A model generated the notes under the pieces. That model had not been told where the DNA came from, did not search any database, and saw only the letters and a list, made by a program, of their open reading frames with translations. A DNA stretch of 32,299 nucleotides from a virus: the IMG/VR virus record IMGVR_UViG_3300046733_000148, positions 1 through 32,299 of that record, one strand, 5' to 3'. The translations under genes and the position numbers were made by a program. Positions 8,912-16,132 of the stretch are shown in pieces. Positions within the stretch are counted from its first letter, which is position 1, and each line of letters begins with the position of its first letter.

Positions 8912-9447
8912 ATAGCCTCAACGCAAGCAAAAGTAAAACCGTACAGACTAGCAGAGTTGATATTCCATGCGATTTCATTGCTTGCTAGTCGCCATGTCCC
9001 TACGGGTAAGGTGAAGTCCAAAGACGTTGAAGTCGTAATAGCAGTGCGAAGCGGTGGCATTATATCAATGCTCGATGCCGTTGTGTCGGTCACAATGTAC
9101 AATGCGCCGCCTATTTCAAAGTAGTCACCAGCGACCGCGCCTGCGGTTGTGCCTGTTACAGTCGTAGCACCCTTTGTGCCTGCCGTAATCGTCCCTGTAG
9201 CCGTTGTATTGTGTAAGGGGTTGCCAAGGGTAAAGGTGTTTGCCTGACCCCGTAGAGCGGCAAAGAAAGCCTCTACCTGCTTTGCATCAGATCGCTTTAG
9301 TGGTGGCAATGTTACCTCTGCCTCCCATCTGACACCCTGATGCTGATAGACCTGCTGATCATAGGTAAAAGGCGACTGACTGATTGACGTTGCTGATCGC
9401 AAACGCATCGTCATGTTCTGGATGCCTACATTAGGAAATGCCGCCAT
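8908..9447 (-). CDS. distal tail-like protein
   Basis: A 179-residue beta-rich protein. It has FPNVGIQNMTMRLRSATSIS at the start, a GVRWEAEVTLPPL strand, the helix KQVEAFFAALRGQANTFTLG, and a C-terminal GDYFEIGGALYIVTD / IMPPLRTAI / FACVEAI pattern. The same order of motifs (strand, AFFxxLRG helix, GD...GxxLYxV, PPLR) occurs in proteins encoded straight after the tape measure in many siphoviruses and thought to form the first tail-tip ring. The gene starts one base after the tape measure stop. The central TTATGTITAGTKGATTV stretch is low complexity. Confidence 0.65.
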   Translation of the reverse strand: MAAFPNVGIQNMTMRLRSATSISQSPFTYDQQVYQHQGVRWEAEVTLPPLKRSDAKQVEAFFAALRGQANTFTLGNPLHNTTATGTITAGTKGATTVTGTTAGAVAGDYFEIGGALYIVTDTTASSIDIMPPLRTAITTSTSLDFTLPVGTWRLASNEIAWNINSASLYGFTFACVEAI

Positions 9448-11271
9448 TTATGCTGTCCCCATTGCCTTGCTGAATGATCCGCCTCGCATTCTAGCATCTG
9501 CGACAGCAGACTTAGCCGCGTTGCTTATCTGTGGCAGTAGATTAGCAATCTCAGCACGTACGGTTTGCTGTACGCCTGTTGTGACGTTTATGTGCTGAAC
9601 CACTGTAACACCGCCGCCGCCTAGCTGGTCATTGGGTACAACTCGGCCTGTAGTGCTTGGGATGAATAGCTCTGGCCCTTTCTCGCCTACAATTGCGGGT
9701 CTACCGCCCGTTGCCACACCGCCATTCGCAAAGGCTGGAAGCCCTGAGCCGCCGCCCCCGCCTGTAGGTGCTGGAGTAGTACCGCCACCGAGCGCGCCAC
9801 TGATAAAGCCGAATGCGGCATCAACAATGTATTTTTGTATCAGCATCTGTATCAGGCTGTCGATGACTGACTTAGCCATGTTCTTTATTGCATCGCTAAA
9901 CTTCTGTGCGCCAGTGATTGCGTCAGTAAATGCCTTTCCAAGGCCATCTATTCCTTGGTTAGCCAGCTTAACTAACCCTGTTTGCAAGTCTTCGCCTTGA
10001 GTGCGCGCCTGTTGTAAGTTAGACAGGAATGACTCAAATGCAGTCGGCAATGTTTCACTGGCTTTACTAGAAAGATTGTCAACGCTTGCACTTACATTGT
10101 CTGTAGCCGCTCGCAACATATCAAAGGTCGCCGCCGCATCTGTCGCAAACGTAAACCTCTCAAAACTGCCAAAGGTGCCTTGTGCCTCTTGAGCCTTTTG
10201 AATCGACGCCTCAAGCCCAGCAATTACTTGCTCAATGTCTGCTATTTGCTTGTCGTAAGGGCCAGCCTGACCCATATCGGTAAACTTTTTATTCTCTCGT
10301 CTAAGATTAGCAAGCTGTGCCTGCTGTATCTTGAGTTTTTCGGTAAACGTATCTACAGCGTCATTACCAAACGCTTGATTGATCCTTACTTGAAAATCAC
10401 TGACAAAGTTAGCAATAGAGACGAAGCCGTTTAATAAATCCTGTAAGCCGATAAGCGCGTTTTCTATGCCATCAAGGAATCGGCCTGCTAGCTCTTTACC
10501 AAACTCAACAACTGAACCACTTGTGCCTTCGATGCCTGCTTTAACCTTGCTAGTAATTAGCTCAGAGAAAGCCGCAAGCGCGGGCGCTAAGCCAGCAACG
10601 GTCTGCTTTATGATGCCGCCAAACAATGACTGCATACGAAATAATGCGTCGTTTGCGTCCTCAACGCCTTTTGCCGCATTTGCCGACATAACGACACCGA
10701 GGCTACGCGCTTCACCTAATAGCTCTGACAGACCATCACGACCCATTCCTAGCGTATTTACAAGGGCCGCACCCTCAGAGTCAAAGAGCTTAAATGCCAA
10801 ACGTAGGCGATCCGCCTCGCTTTCAACACCCTCGAAGGCGTCTGCTAGTACAAGCATTCGCTCATCAAGCGGCAAGCGGACAAGGCTTCTAGCGTCAATG
10901 CCTAGCTCACGAATAGCACCCTTAGCCTCACCAGTACCGACAGCGGCTTCTGACGCTCGACGAGTAAACCGCTGTAGCGCCATGTTCATCGTGTTGACTT
11001 CGACGCCAGTTAGTTGCCCCGCGTATTGCAGAGCGCTTAGGGCTTCGGTAGTCGTGCCTATTTTGCCCGCTGTTTTGGCAAGGGCATCAGTAGCTTTTAG
11101 CGAGTTAGATATGAGCAGGCCAAGACCGCCAGCACCGACGGCGGCAACTAGGGCAGTCTTAAAGTTAAAGAAGACTTTAGAGAGTTTACCGAAGGCGGCT
11201 TTTATACCGCGCAAGGCTTTCTGCGTTTGGTCAAACGCCTTGATTACTATGCTTACAGTTTCAGTCGCCAT
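9448..11271 (-). CDS. tail tape measure protein (short, 607 aa)
   Basis: This 607-residue protein has the usual tape measure build: an amphipathic N-terminus (VSIVIKAFDQTQKALRGIKA), a glycine/alanine hydrophobic segment near residues 40-55, a long helical middle (LRRENKKFTDMGQAG, QIADIEQVIAGLEASIQKAQ), a hydrophobic segment near 475-500 and a C-terminus rich in glycine with VATGGRPAIVGEKGPELFIP, a motif common at tape measure C-termini. Tape measure length scales with tail length, so the tail should be fairly short for a siphovirus (of the order of 90 nm if ~0.15 nm per residue applies). The start overlaps the frameshifted chaperone end by 11 bases. Confidence 0.9.
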   Translation of the reverse strand: MATETVSIVIKAFDQTQKALRGIKAAFGKLSKVFFNFKTALVAAVGAGGLGLLISNSLKATDALAKTAGKIGTTTEALSALQYAGQLTGVEVNTMNMALQRFTRRASEAAVGTGEAKGAIRELGIDARSLVRLPLDERMLVLADAFEGVESEADRLRLAFKLFDSEGAALVNTLGMGRDGLSELLGEARSLGVVMSANAAKGVEDANDALFRMQSLFGGIIKQTVAGLAPALAAFSELITSKVKAGIEGTSGSVVEFGKELAGRFLDGIENALIGLQDLLNGFVSIANFVSDFQVRINQAFGNDAVDTFTEKLKIQQAQLANLRRENKKFTDMGQAGPYDKQIADIEQVIAGLEASIQKAQEAQGTFGSFERFTFATDAAATFDMLRAATDNVSASVDNLSSKASETLPTAFESFLSNLQQARTQGEDLQTGLVKLANQGIDGLGKAFTDAITGAQKFSDAIKNMAKSVIDSLIQMLIQKYIVDAAFGFISGALGGGTTPAPTGGGGGSGLPAFANGGVATGGRPAIVGEKGPELFIPSTTGRVVPNDQLGGGGVTVVQHINVTTGVQQTVRAEIANLLPQISNAAKSAVADARMRGGSFSKAMGTA

Positions 11272-11754
11272 CTTTAGACTCGCTCATTATCTTGAAGTAA
11301 GCGAGCCACTCTTGAAACTCATTGACCGAAATCTGCTCGACTTCTTCGATAGTCTTGTGTAACCGATCAGCCAAGGCTATGAGATTCATCCTAGACTGAT
11401 CGGCCTTTAGTTTTTTTCGACGTCCTCAAATGCCTCGATAGTGCCGAACATCTCATTGGCAATACCAGACACAACGGTCGTCTCTTCCCCCATCAAATCG
11501 AGTCTGTCTTCGGCAGAGCTAAACAGCTTTTCGCCGTCTTTGCTTTCCGCCTTCATGACAATCAGATCGACCATTGCCGCGATGCTTGGGTTCTGCATCA
11601 CTTGCGGATGTCGCTTCTGCAACTCGTTCAGGTCATAGCAAGTCAGTGGGCGACAAAACAGAGCGAACGGCCCTGACTCATCTGCCCACTCTGCGACCTC
11701 GATCTTACGGCGGGACTGCTTACGTCTCGCTCGTAATTCCTTAGCCAGACCCAT
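11261..11754 (-). CDS. tail assembly chaperone, -1 frameshift fusion (G-T analogue)
   Basis: Reading 11754 to 11410 in frame 0 and then slipping back one base at A AAA AAC (11416-11410) gives a 164-residue product. The added 49 residues begin LKADQSRMNLIAL and contain TIEEVEQISVNEFQEWLAYF, a clear signature of the T half of tail assembly chaperones. They end at a TGA at 11263-11261, inside the first codons of the tape measure gene. In lambda and many siphoviruses the G and G-T products, made in a fixed ratio by this slip, coat the tape measure and recruit tail tube subunits. The site, frame direction, position and product all agree. Confidence 0.88.
11407..11754 (-). CDS. tail assembly chaperone, unshifted product (G analogue)
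   Basis: The frame-0 product has 115 residues. It has a very basic start (KELRARRKQSRRKIEV), then EWADESGPFALFCRPLTCYDLNELQKRH, a helical middle with a MVDLIVMKAESKDGEKLF segment, and the end EAFEDVEKN. The TAA stop directly follows the slippery heptamer. It overlaps the tail tube gene by one base (TAATG). Size and position, between the major tail protein and the tape measure, are those of gpG-type chaperones. Confidence 0.85.
   Translation of the reverse strand: MGLAKELRARRKQSRRKIEVAEWADESGPFALFCRPLTCYDLNELQKRHPQVMQNPSIAAMVDLIVMKAESKDGEKLFSSAEDRLDLMGEETTVVSGIANEMFGTIEAFEDVEKN
11410..11416 (-). promoter_or_regulatory. programmed -1 ribosomal frameshift site A AAA AAC
   Basis: On the minus strand the frame-0 codons GAA AAA AAC TAA contain the X XXY YYZ heptamer A AAA AAC, immediately followed by the stop codon. 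Slippage by one base opens a 49-codon extension with an unmistakable tail chaperone motif. The only other explanation, a separate start for the second half, has no suitable early start codon with an RBS. Confidence 0.85.
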
Positions 11755-12155
11755 TAGTTAGACTGCTCAGTGATCGCGCCTGATACCTGCACAGAGAATG
11801 ACGCTTCTACAAGGCCGTCATACGATGCAGAGATAGTCTTTGCAGTAACGATGCCAGCGCCTTCGTAATACTTCTCGCCTGCGCCTGTTCCTGTTGGGTG
11901 TATTTCCCAATCAATCGCGGCACCAGAATCAAGTACAAGATGCTGAGCATCGGCGTCATCCCAAAGCGCTTCAATAGTCAAGGTCGCGTCCTTTAGGCTG
12001 GACAGGTAAGACTTTACCGAATCGCCCATTACAGTGTCTTCGATAGTGTCCGCAGTCTCGTCGATGCTGTACGAACGTACTTCACCTACAACCGCAACTG
12101 ATCCACCAGAAGCGGCAATCTTTACGGAACCGCTTGAGCCTTTATGTGTAGCCAT
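11754..12155 (-). CDS. major tail tube protein
   Basis: A 133-residue beta-rich protein: MATHKGSSGSVKIAASGGSV, then VGEVRSYSIDETADTIEDTV, SYLSSLKDATLTIEALWD and a C-terminal GIVTAKTISASYDGLVEASF. The pattern 'VGEVRSYSIDETADTIEDT' and the 'DATLTIEALWDD' strand are typical of lambda V/ HK97-type tail tube subunits. The position after the terminator-like protein and before the chaperones fits. It is small because it lacks the extra Ig-like domain that lambda gpV carries. Confidence 0.85.
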   Translation of the reverse strand: MATHKGSSGSVKIAASGGSVAVVGEVRSYSIDETADTIEDTVMGDSVKSYLSSLKDATLTIEALWDDADAQHLVLDSGAAIDWEIHPTGTGAGEKYYEGAGIVTAKTISASYDGLVEASFSVQVSGAITEQSN

Positions 12156-12167
12156 GAATTTTCTCCC

Positions 12168-12599
12168 TTACGCGTCGCCGCGTGTGTATTGATAAAGAAT
12201 CTGAACGGTGACAATGACGCCGCCAATAGGGTCTATTGTACCATCATCTACCTCAACGCTAATAACCTGCGTATCTATAGCGTGACCGCCACGCGTCCTA
12301 TCCTCGTCGAGTTTTTCGTCGATAGCCTCCGCAATCTGATTACGGGCTGTGTCGATGTTCTTGTGCTTAACGTAGCAAATCAGTTCGTAGTCGATAGTGC
12401 CATGCCTACTGGTCAGGCTACCGCCAAGGCTGGCGTCTTCTCGTGACTCGTTTGCTGTGCGTACTAATATCGCTGGAAACTGTGCGTTAGACAGCTTGTC
12501 GAAGTCAAACGGCTCACGCGTCACCTTCTTTACATTAGGCGTAGAGATAGCTGACAGTGCCGTCACAATATTAGCGGCTATGTTTTCTCTCACGCTCAT
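12168..12599 (-). CDS. tail terminator-like protein
   Basis: A 143-residue alpha/beta protein with ENIAANIVTALSAISTPNVK, the strand FPAILVRTA, a central TIDYELICYVKHKNIDTAR, IAEAIDEKLDEDR and the final VIVTVQILYQY. Tail terminators of lambda gpU type share this order and cap the tail so the head can join. It lies exactly between the HK97 gp10-like neck protein (4-base overlap) and the tail tube gene. Sequence similarity in this family is low, so position counts heavily. Confidence 0.7.
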   Translation of the reverse strand: MSVRENIAANIVTALSAISTPNVKKVTREPFDFDKLSNAQFPAILVRTANESREDASLGGSLTSRHGTIDYELICYVKHKNIDTARNQIAEAIDEKLDEDRTRGGHAIDTQVISVEVDDGTIDPIGGVIVTVQILYQYTRGDA

Positions 12600-13027
12600 A
12601 GGTTCAGCCCTTTAAAGTAAACGTCACGGATAGCGCGTGTGTCGCTCTTGTTAAGCCCGAAGAATGGGCGCTTGCGGTTGTTCATTGCCGCCTTCTTAGA
12701 CTCTGCTCTGCTATCAAAGTAAATCAAGCCATCTTGACCACGCAAGCCTGACTGCATTGACTTACGCATTTGACCTGTAAATATCAGCTTAACTTTATCG
12801 ACCTGTCTGCCTTTGCTCTTACGAAAGCCTTTGTAGGACTCTGAATACGGGCGGAATGGTTGCTCGTTTACATCAAGGCCAAGGCTTGTGCGCTTGTTGA
12901 TTCGATTGACGCCCTCTGCCGCCGCTCGGCGCATCGCTCGCTTGTGATTCTGCGTAAACGTGCGCCCGAGCTTCTCGACCATCTTACGAAGGTCACGCGG
13001 CTTTGTGTCGATGTTGACCTTGATCAT
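12596..13027 (-). CDS. neck / tail completion protein (phage virion morphogenesis type)
   Basis: A 143-residue basic protein. It has RAAAEGVNRINKRTSLGLDV, then QPFRPYSESYKGFRKSKGR, KVKLIFTGQMRKSMQSGLRG and KRPFFGLNKSDTRAI. 'PFRPYSxSYKxxR', a hydrophobic strand with 'TGxMRxSM' and 'RPFFGL' are the family marks of virion morphogenesis proteins (Mu gpG / HK97 gp10-like), which take part in joining head and tail. It overlaps both neighbours by 4 bases, indicating translational coupling. Confidence 0.7.
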   Translation of the reverse strand: MIKVNIDTKPRDLRKMVEKLGRTFTQNHKRAMRRAAAEGVNRINKRTSLGLDVNEQPFRPYSESYKGFRKSKGRQVDKVKLIFTGQMRKSMQSGLRGQDGLIYFDSRAESKKAAMNNRKRPFFGLNKSDTRAIRDVYFKGLNL

Positions 13028-13437
13028 CTGTTAAGCCGATTAAGAGCGACAGGCTCTTTCTCTTTGTCAGTGACAGTGCCGTCGTCGTCTGCATCGTACT
13101 CGACACCATCTTGAAATACTGCGTCTAACTCTTCACCGTAACGCGCCTTGTAGAAGTCGATCATCTGCAAGAAGCGGTCGTCGTCTACCCAGTTGGTTAG
13201 CTGTGGCAATACGTACTTCCACAATACGAGGTAAGCCGCAGAGCGTGTCCACTGCGAGTCGGTCAGATAAGTTACGTCCATCTCGCCAGCTATGCCCTTA
13301 CGGTGCCACCATCGGTTACGAATCTCGCGCTCAATATCTGCCTGCGCTCGTGCGTGTTCATCAGAAAAGCTACTGATGCCGAAGTCTAAGATATCAGGCA
13401 CTAACTCTGTTAAATTGCTGTCTTCACTAAATGCCAT
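13024..13437 (-). CDS. head-tail connector (adaptor) protein
   Basis: A 137-residue protein of mainly helical character: LTELVPDILDFGISSF, EHARAQADIEREIRNRWW, WTRSAAYLVLWKYVLPQL, FLQMIDFYKARYGEELDAV, then an acidic YDADDDGTVTDKEKEPV tail. The order of helices (arrangement of LxxLxPxI, a central 'AAYLVLWKYVLP' helix and a 'FYKxRYxEELxAV' helix) is that of gp6-like connectors which sit under the portal. It lies between the capsid and neck genes. The DADDDGTV stretch resembles a metal-binding loop but may simply be acidic. Confidence 0.65.
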   Translation of the reverse strand: MAFSEDSNLTELVPDILDFGISSFSDEHARAQADIEREIRNRWWHRKGIAGEMDVTYLTDSQWTRSAAYLVLWKYVLPQLTNWVDDDRFLQMIDFYKARYGEELDAVFQDGVEYDADDDGTVTDKEKEPVALNRLNR

Positions 13438-13441
13438 GTCA

Positions 13442-13720
13442 TCACCACTTTACACGCGCCGACCAATAGACTGCATCTAATGGCGTTGCGTTCTTTAGGT
13501 TGTCACCGTGTCTAGCGTACCAAGCCGCTCGCATGGCCTTGTCGCGGGCTGACTCCCCATCACGTGGCGGGTAAGTCTTCGCGCCTTGAGCGCCAAATCT
13601 AACGAGCTTGATAGCACCTTTGTAGCGAGCTAGAACCGCATGAGACTTGTTCGGATGTCGTGGCGTTCGCTTTGCCACGTTGTAATCCTCGAACCTCTCA
13701 CCTCGGTAATTGATCGCCAT
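13442..13720 (-). CDS. DUF6321-like small basic protein, probably virion-associated
   Basis: A 92-residue basic protein. It has the pattern I associate with DUF6321: NYRGERFEDYNVAKRTPRHP, KSHAVLARYKGAIKLVRFG, then GESARDKAMRAAWYARHGDN and the end YWSARVKW. Members occur in head gene clusters of many phages, and a function is not known. The placement straight after the capsid gene and its terminator-like hairpin, with an arginine- and lysine-rich composition, suggests an internal or connector-associated virion component. That is inference. Confidence 0.6.
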   Translation of the reverse strand: MAINYRGERFEDYNVAKRTPRHPNKSHAVLARYKGAIKLVRFGAQGAKTYPPRDGESARDKAMRAAWYARHGDNLKNATPLDAVYWSARVKW

Positions 13721-13733
13721 ATAATCCTCAGAG

Positions 13734-13755
13734 TAAAGCGGCCCCGAAGGGCCGC
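13734..13755 (-). terminator. hairpin with UUCG loop behind the capsid gene (attenuator-like)
   Basis: On the minus strand a perfect 7-bp stem GCGGCCC/GGGCCGC closes a TTCG loop (13738-13755) and is followed by only three T before TTTACTC. A C(UUCG)G tetraloop is exceptionally stable. The weak T tract suggests partial termination or 3'-end protection that lets the capsid gene be expressed above downstream genes. Confidence 0.6.
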
Positions 13756-13762
13756 ATACATC

Positions 13763-14596
13763 TTAAAGTGCCGCGTCAAACAACATCTCTACACCGTAGC
13801 TGTCGTCAAGCTCGCCAACGCCGTAGACGGCAGTAGCATTAAGCTCGAATGCACGATTGGATGCGTCACGCTCAGTCTCGAGGTTAAAGTCACGCTTCAT
13901 AGCGATGCACATAGCTTCGCGAGTGAAGACACAACCCTTGGCATCGTCAGAGCCATCAACTGTGATGTTGGCTGACTGATACACTTCGATACCGCCGACA
14001 GAGCCTACAAAACCGTTGCGCATTGCTTCGTTCTGCAAGTCACCACCGTTAGGGTTAGCGAAGGTGTTAGTCAGGTTAGCTGACAACTGATAAGCGTGGA
14101 ATGGGTGAACAACTGCGTATACAGGGCCGAGTGCCTTGTTAGCTCGCAGAGTCGCCGCCGCCTTGAACAAATCAGCTACAGTGATTTCCTGACCTGCCGC
14201 ACCAAGTGAAGCAGAGAAGCCATCAAACAGAGCGATGATGTCCTTGTCCATCTTAGTAGCGATAGAGTTACCCAATACAGTGCCAAGCTCTTGAGCAGGG
14301 TTGCCCGCGCCCATTGCCGCCATGTCAGTTAGCAATACCTGCGCACCAACTTCTCCGACAGTAACAGTGACGCCAGACGTGCTGACAGTGCTTGAAGACA
14401 TATCAGTGCCTTCGGTCAAGTCAGCCGCAGTGACTGCTGGGTACTTAGGTACTTGGATAGTTGTACCAGCTACATTACCGATGTCGTAGCGAGTGATAAG
14501 GCCAGCCATGAGCGATTGCTCCTCGGCTGTGAAACGTGCCTGCATGATGATGTTTGCAAACAGATCGTCAAGTGTTGAACTAGTAGTAGCCGCCAT
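13763..14596 (-). CDS. major capsid protein (HK97-type fold)
   Basis: A 277-residue protein with a good RBS (AGGAGATTTCAATC before ATG). It starts with a short N-arm (SSTLDDLFANIIMQARFTAEEQ), then TTIQVPKYP, an E-loop-like SVTVGEVGAQVLLTD region, the spine-like helix ELGTVLGNSIATKMDKDIIA, VVHPFHAYQL and a C-terminal RAFELNATAVYGVGELDDSYG. The size, position after the scaffold and the 'MDKDIIALFDGF...VVHP' order match small HK97-fold capsids. I cannot choose the exact subfamily. There is no N-terminal delta domain, consistent with the separate scaffold gene just upstream. Confidence 0.85.
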   Translation of the reverse strand: MAATTSSTLDDLFANIIMQARFTAEEQSLMAGLITRYDIGNVAGTTIQVPKYPAVTAADLTEGTDMSSSTVSTSGVTVTVGEVGAQVLLTDMAAMGAGNPAQELGTVLGNSIATKMDKDIIALFDGFSASLGAAGQEITVADLFKAAATLRANKALGPVYAVVHPFHAYQLSANLTNTFANPNGGDLQNEAMRNGFVGSVGGIEVYQSANITVDGSDDAKGCVFTREAMCIAMKRDFNLETERDASNRAFELNATAVYGVGELDDSYGVEMLFDAAL

Positions 14597-14622
14597 GATT
14601 GAAATCTCCTGTGTTTAGCGGT

Positions 14623-15291
14623 TTATTTCTTAGCTAACATCATGGCTCGGTAAGCCTCTTTGCCACCGTTATGCCAGTTAGCTTCCATTTCTACCGCCGA
14701 CATAGGTTTCGACGTGGAACCACCTACCGACCCTTGTGATCCTGCGCCACCTGCTGACGCCTTCACAAAGTGCGGGTTCGTTGTCAAGAAATCACCGACT
14801 AGCTCATCAACGGTTAAGAGGTCGCCTTTGTCGTTGTAGCGTGGCGTTCCGTTCGCATCGTAAACTTCTGCGGTGCCGTCTTCAGACAGCCGAACCGAGC
14901 CACGTAGCAACTGACTGACTTGCTCTGCCGATACTGCATTGTTTCGGCTTGCCGCTGACAGTAGCGCCCCATCAACCAATTGGCTTTCAAGGCGTTGCTT
15001 GTACGTCATGATTTCCTGATCTTTCTTCTCAACGGTCTGCTTCAGAATTGACTCGAACTCGCCGCGCTCTTTCTGCTTCTCAATTTCAGCTTCTTGCTGA
15101 CGTTGTAGAAGCGACTTAGCCTCGTCGATGTCGATACCGTCTAGCCTCTTTTCGTATTGTCGCTTAGTGCGAGCAACACGATCAGCCACTATTCGGTCCA
15201 ACTCCTCTTGCGTGAACGTCTTTGAATCCTGAACTTCTGGTGTTTCCACTGCGGCTTCAGTTACCGCGTCTGCCATGATTTCATCGCTCAT
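14623..15291 (-). CDS. scaffolding protein
   Basis: A 222-residue, charged, mostly helical protein: KTFTQEELDRIVADRVARTK at ~25-44, then KRLDGIDIDEAKSLLQRQQ and a long coiled coil QEAEIEKQKERGEFESILKQ, followed by a glycine/serine-rich stretch SAGGAGSQGSVGGSTSK and a short C-terminal helix SAVEMEANWHNGG...AYRAMML. The opening FTQEELDRIVADRVAR is a hallmark of siphovirus scaffold proteins, and the C-terminal helix would bind capsid. It lies directly before the capsid gene. Confidence 0.8.
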   Translation of the reverse strand: MSDEIMADAVTEAAVETPEVQDSKTFTQEELDRIVADRVARTKRQYEKRLDGIDIDEAKSLLQRQQEAEIEKQKERGEFESILKQTVEKKDQEIMTYKQRLESQLVDGALLSAASRNNAVSAEQVSQLLRGSVRLSEDGTAEVYDANGTPRYNDKGDLLTVDELVGDFLTTNPHFVKASAGGAGSQGSVGGSTSKPMSAVEMEANWHNGGKEAYRAMMLAKK

Positions 15292-15330
15292 GTTTACGAA
15301 TCCTCTTACGAGTAGGTTAATTGTATCAAA

Positions 15331-15381
15331 TTAGCGTGACTTACGCTTTTTCTTGCGCTTGTCTTTCTTATGATAAGGCAT
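15331..15381 (-). CDS. 16-residue lysine/arginine-rich mini-protein
   Basis: A tiny frame encoding MPYHKKDKRKKKRKSR, too short for ordinary gene finding. It has the strongest Shine-Dalgarno in its area, AAGGAGGTCATT before the ATG, and sits in the gap between the head morphogenesis gene and the scaffold gene. Eleven of 16 residues are lysine or arginine and one is histidine. Similar MP-(K/R)-rich mini-proteins are, to my memory, common in head clusters of marine phages. A role in neutralising packaged DNA or in assembly is possible but unproven. Confidence 0.6.
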   Translation of the reverse strand: MPYHKKDKRKKKRKSR

Positions 15382-15391
15382 AATGACCTCC

Positions 15392-16132
15392 TTAGTCAGG
15401 TATTGGCACCCACCAGTGCCGACAGTTGTAGCCACCTCTCACACGGAACGGATTGCCTGAACGCTTACCTGCCCAAGTGTCGTCCCATATCTCATAGATT
15501 TCTTCGGTCGTGTATTCCTTACCGACGTGCCGCTCACAAAAAGGGCGCGTCGTTTTTATCGTATCGCCCTCGTATCTAAACGTCGTAATGCCAGCCTCTG
15601 CCGCGCTTGCGGCTACCAAAGTAGCGCTAAATTCAAACAGTGCATCGTGCAACATAGTGCCTGAATAGCGTTGCAAGTCAGAGGTCAAAAGACTATTTAG
15701 CTCGTCAAGACTTGCAGAAAAAGGCGTACCTGACAGCGTGTTGTTGTAGACCTGCTGATAAAGCGCCTCTGCAAAGTCGTCAGCCAGTGCCTCGTGGCCT
15801 GTAAAGCTGAACTGCTGAAGCTGACCGATGACCGACTGCGGTACGCGGAACTCTGCGAACTGTTCCATAAACTCCTGCGTCAATGCTACCGCGTCAGGGT
15901 ACTCGCGGATGATGTCATCAATGACCGTCAGGTATTCTTCACGGACTAGGCCGTCAATCTGTGTGCGAAGTGCCAGCGCCGCATCAAGGTCGAAGAGTTG
16001 CCCATCACGCAAAGGCAGGTTAGCAAGTGCGTCAGTCAGCCTAAGCCGTAGCGACTCCATAGCACGCAAAAGGCGACGCTCATGCGCCGAGGTCGCCCGT
16101 TCTAATGCGCGTGTAAGTTCCTCACTGTCCAT
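15392..16132 (-). CDS. head morphogenesis protein (Mu gpF / SPP1 gp7-like)
   Basis: A 246-residue protein. The N-terminal part is helical (ELTRALERATSAHERRLLRA), and the C-terminus carries the family signature TTRPFCERHVGKEYTTEEI, then FRVRGGYNCRHWWVPI. The conserved R-x-F-C near the start of the domain and GGYNCRHxW at the end are diagnostic of the Mu F-like minor head proteins, which are incorporated in a few copies next to the portal. It overlaps the portal gene end by 11 bases. Confidence 0.85.
   Translation of the reverse strand: MDSEELTRALERATSAHERRLLRAMESLRLRLTDALANLPLRDGQLFDLDAALALRTQIDGLVREEYLTVIDDIIREYPDAVALTQEFMEQFAEFRVPQSVIGQLQQFSFTGHEALADDFAEALYQQVYNNTLSGTPFSASLDELNSLLTSDLQRYSGTMLHDALFEFSATLVAASAAEAGITTFRYEGDTIKTTRPFCERHVGKEYTTEEIYEIWDDTWAGKRSGNPFRVRGGYNCRHWWVPIPD

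Noticed and set aside
9632-11362. Plus-strand open frames opposite the tape measure gene
   Set aside because: They are proline- and serine-rich with no RBS and no motifs, antisense to a gene with clear family features.
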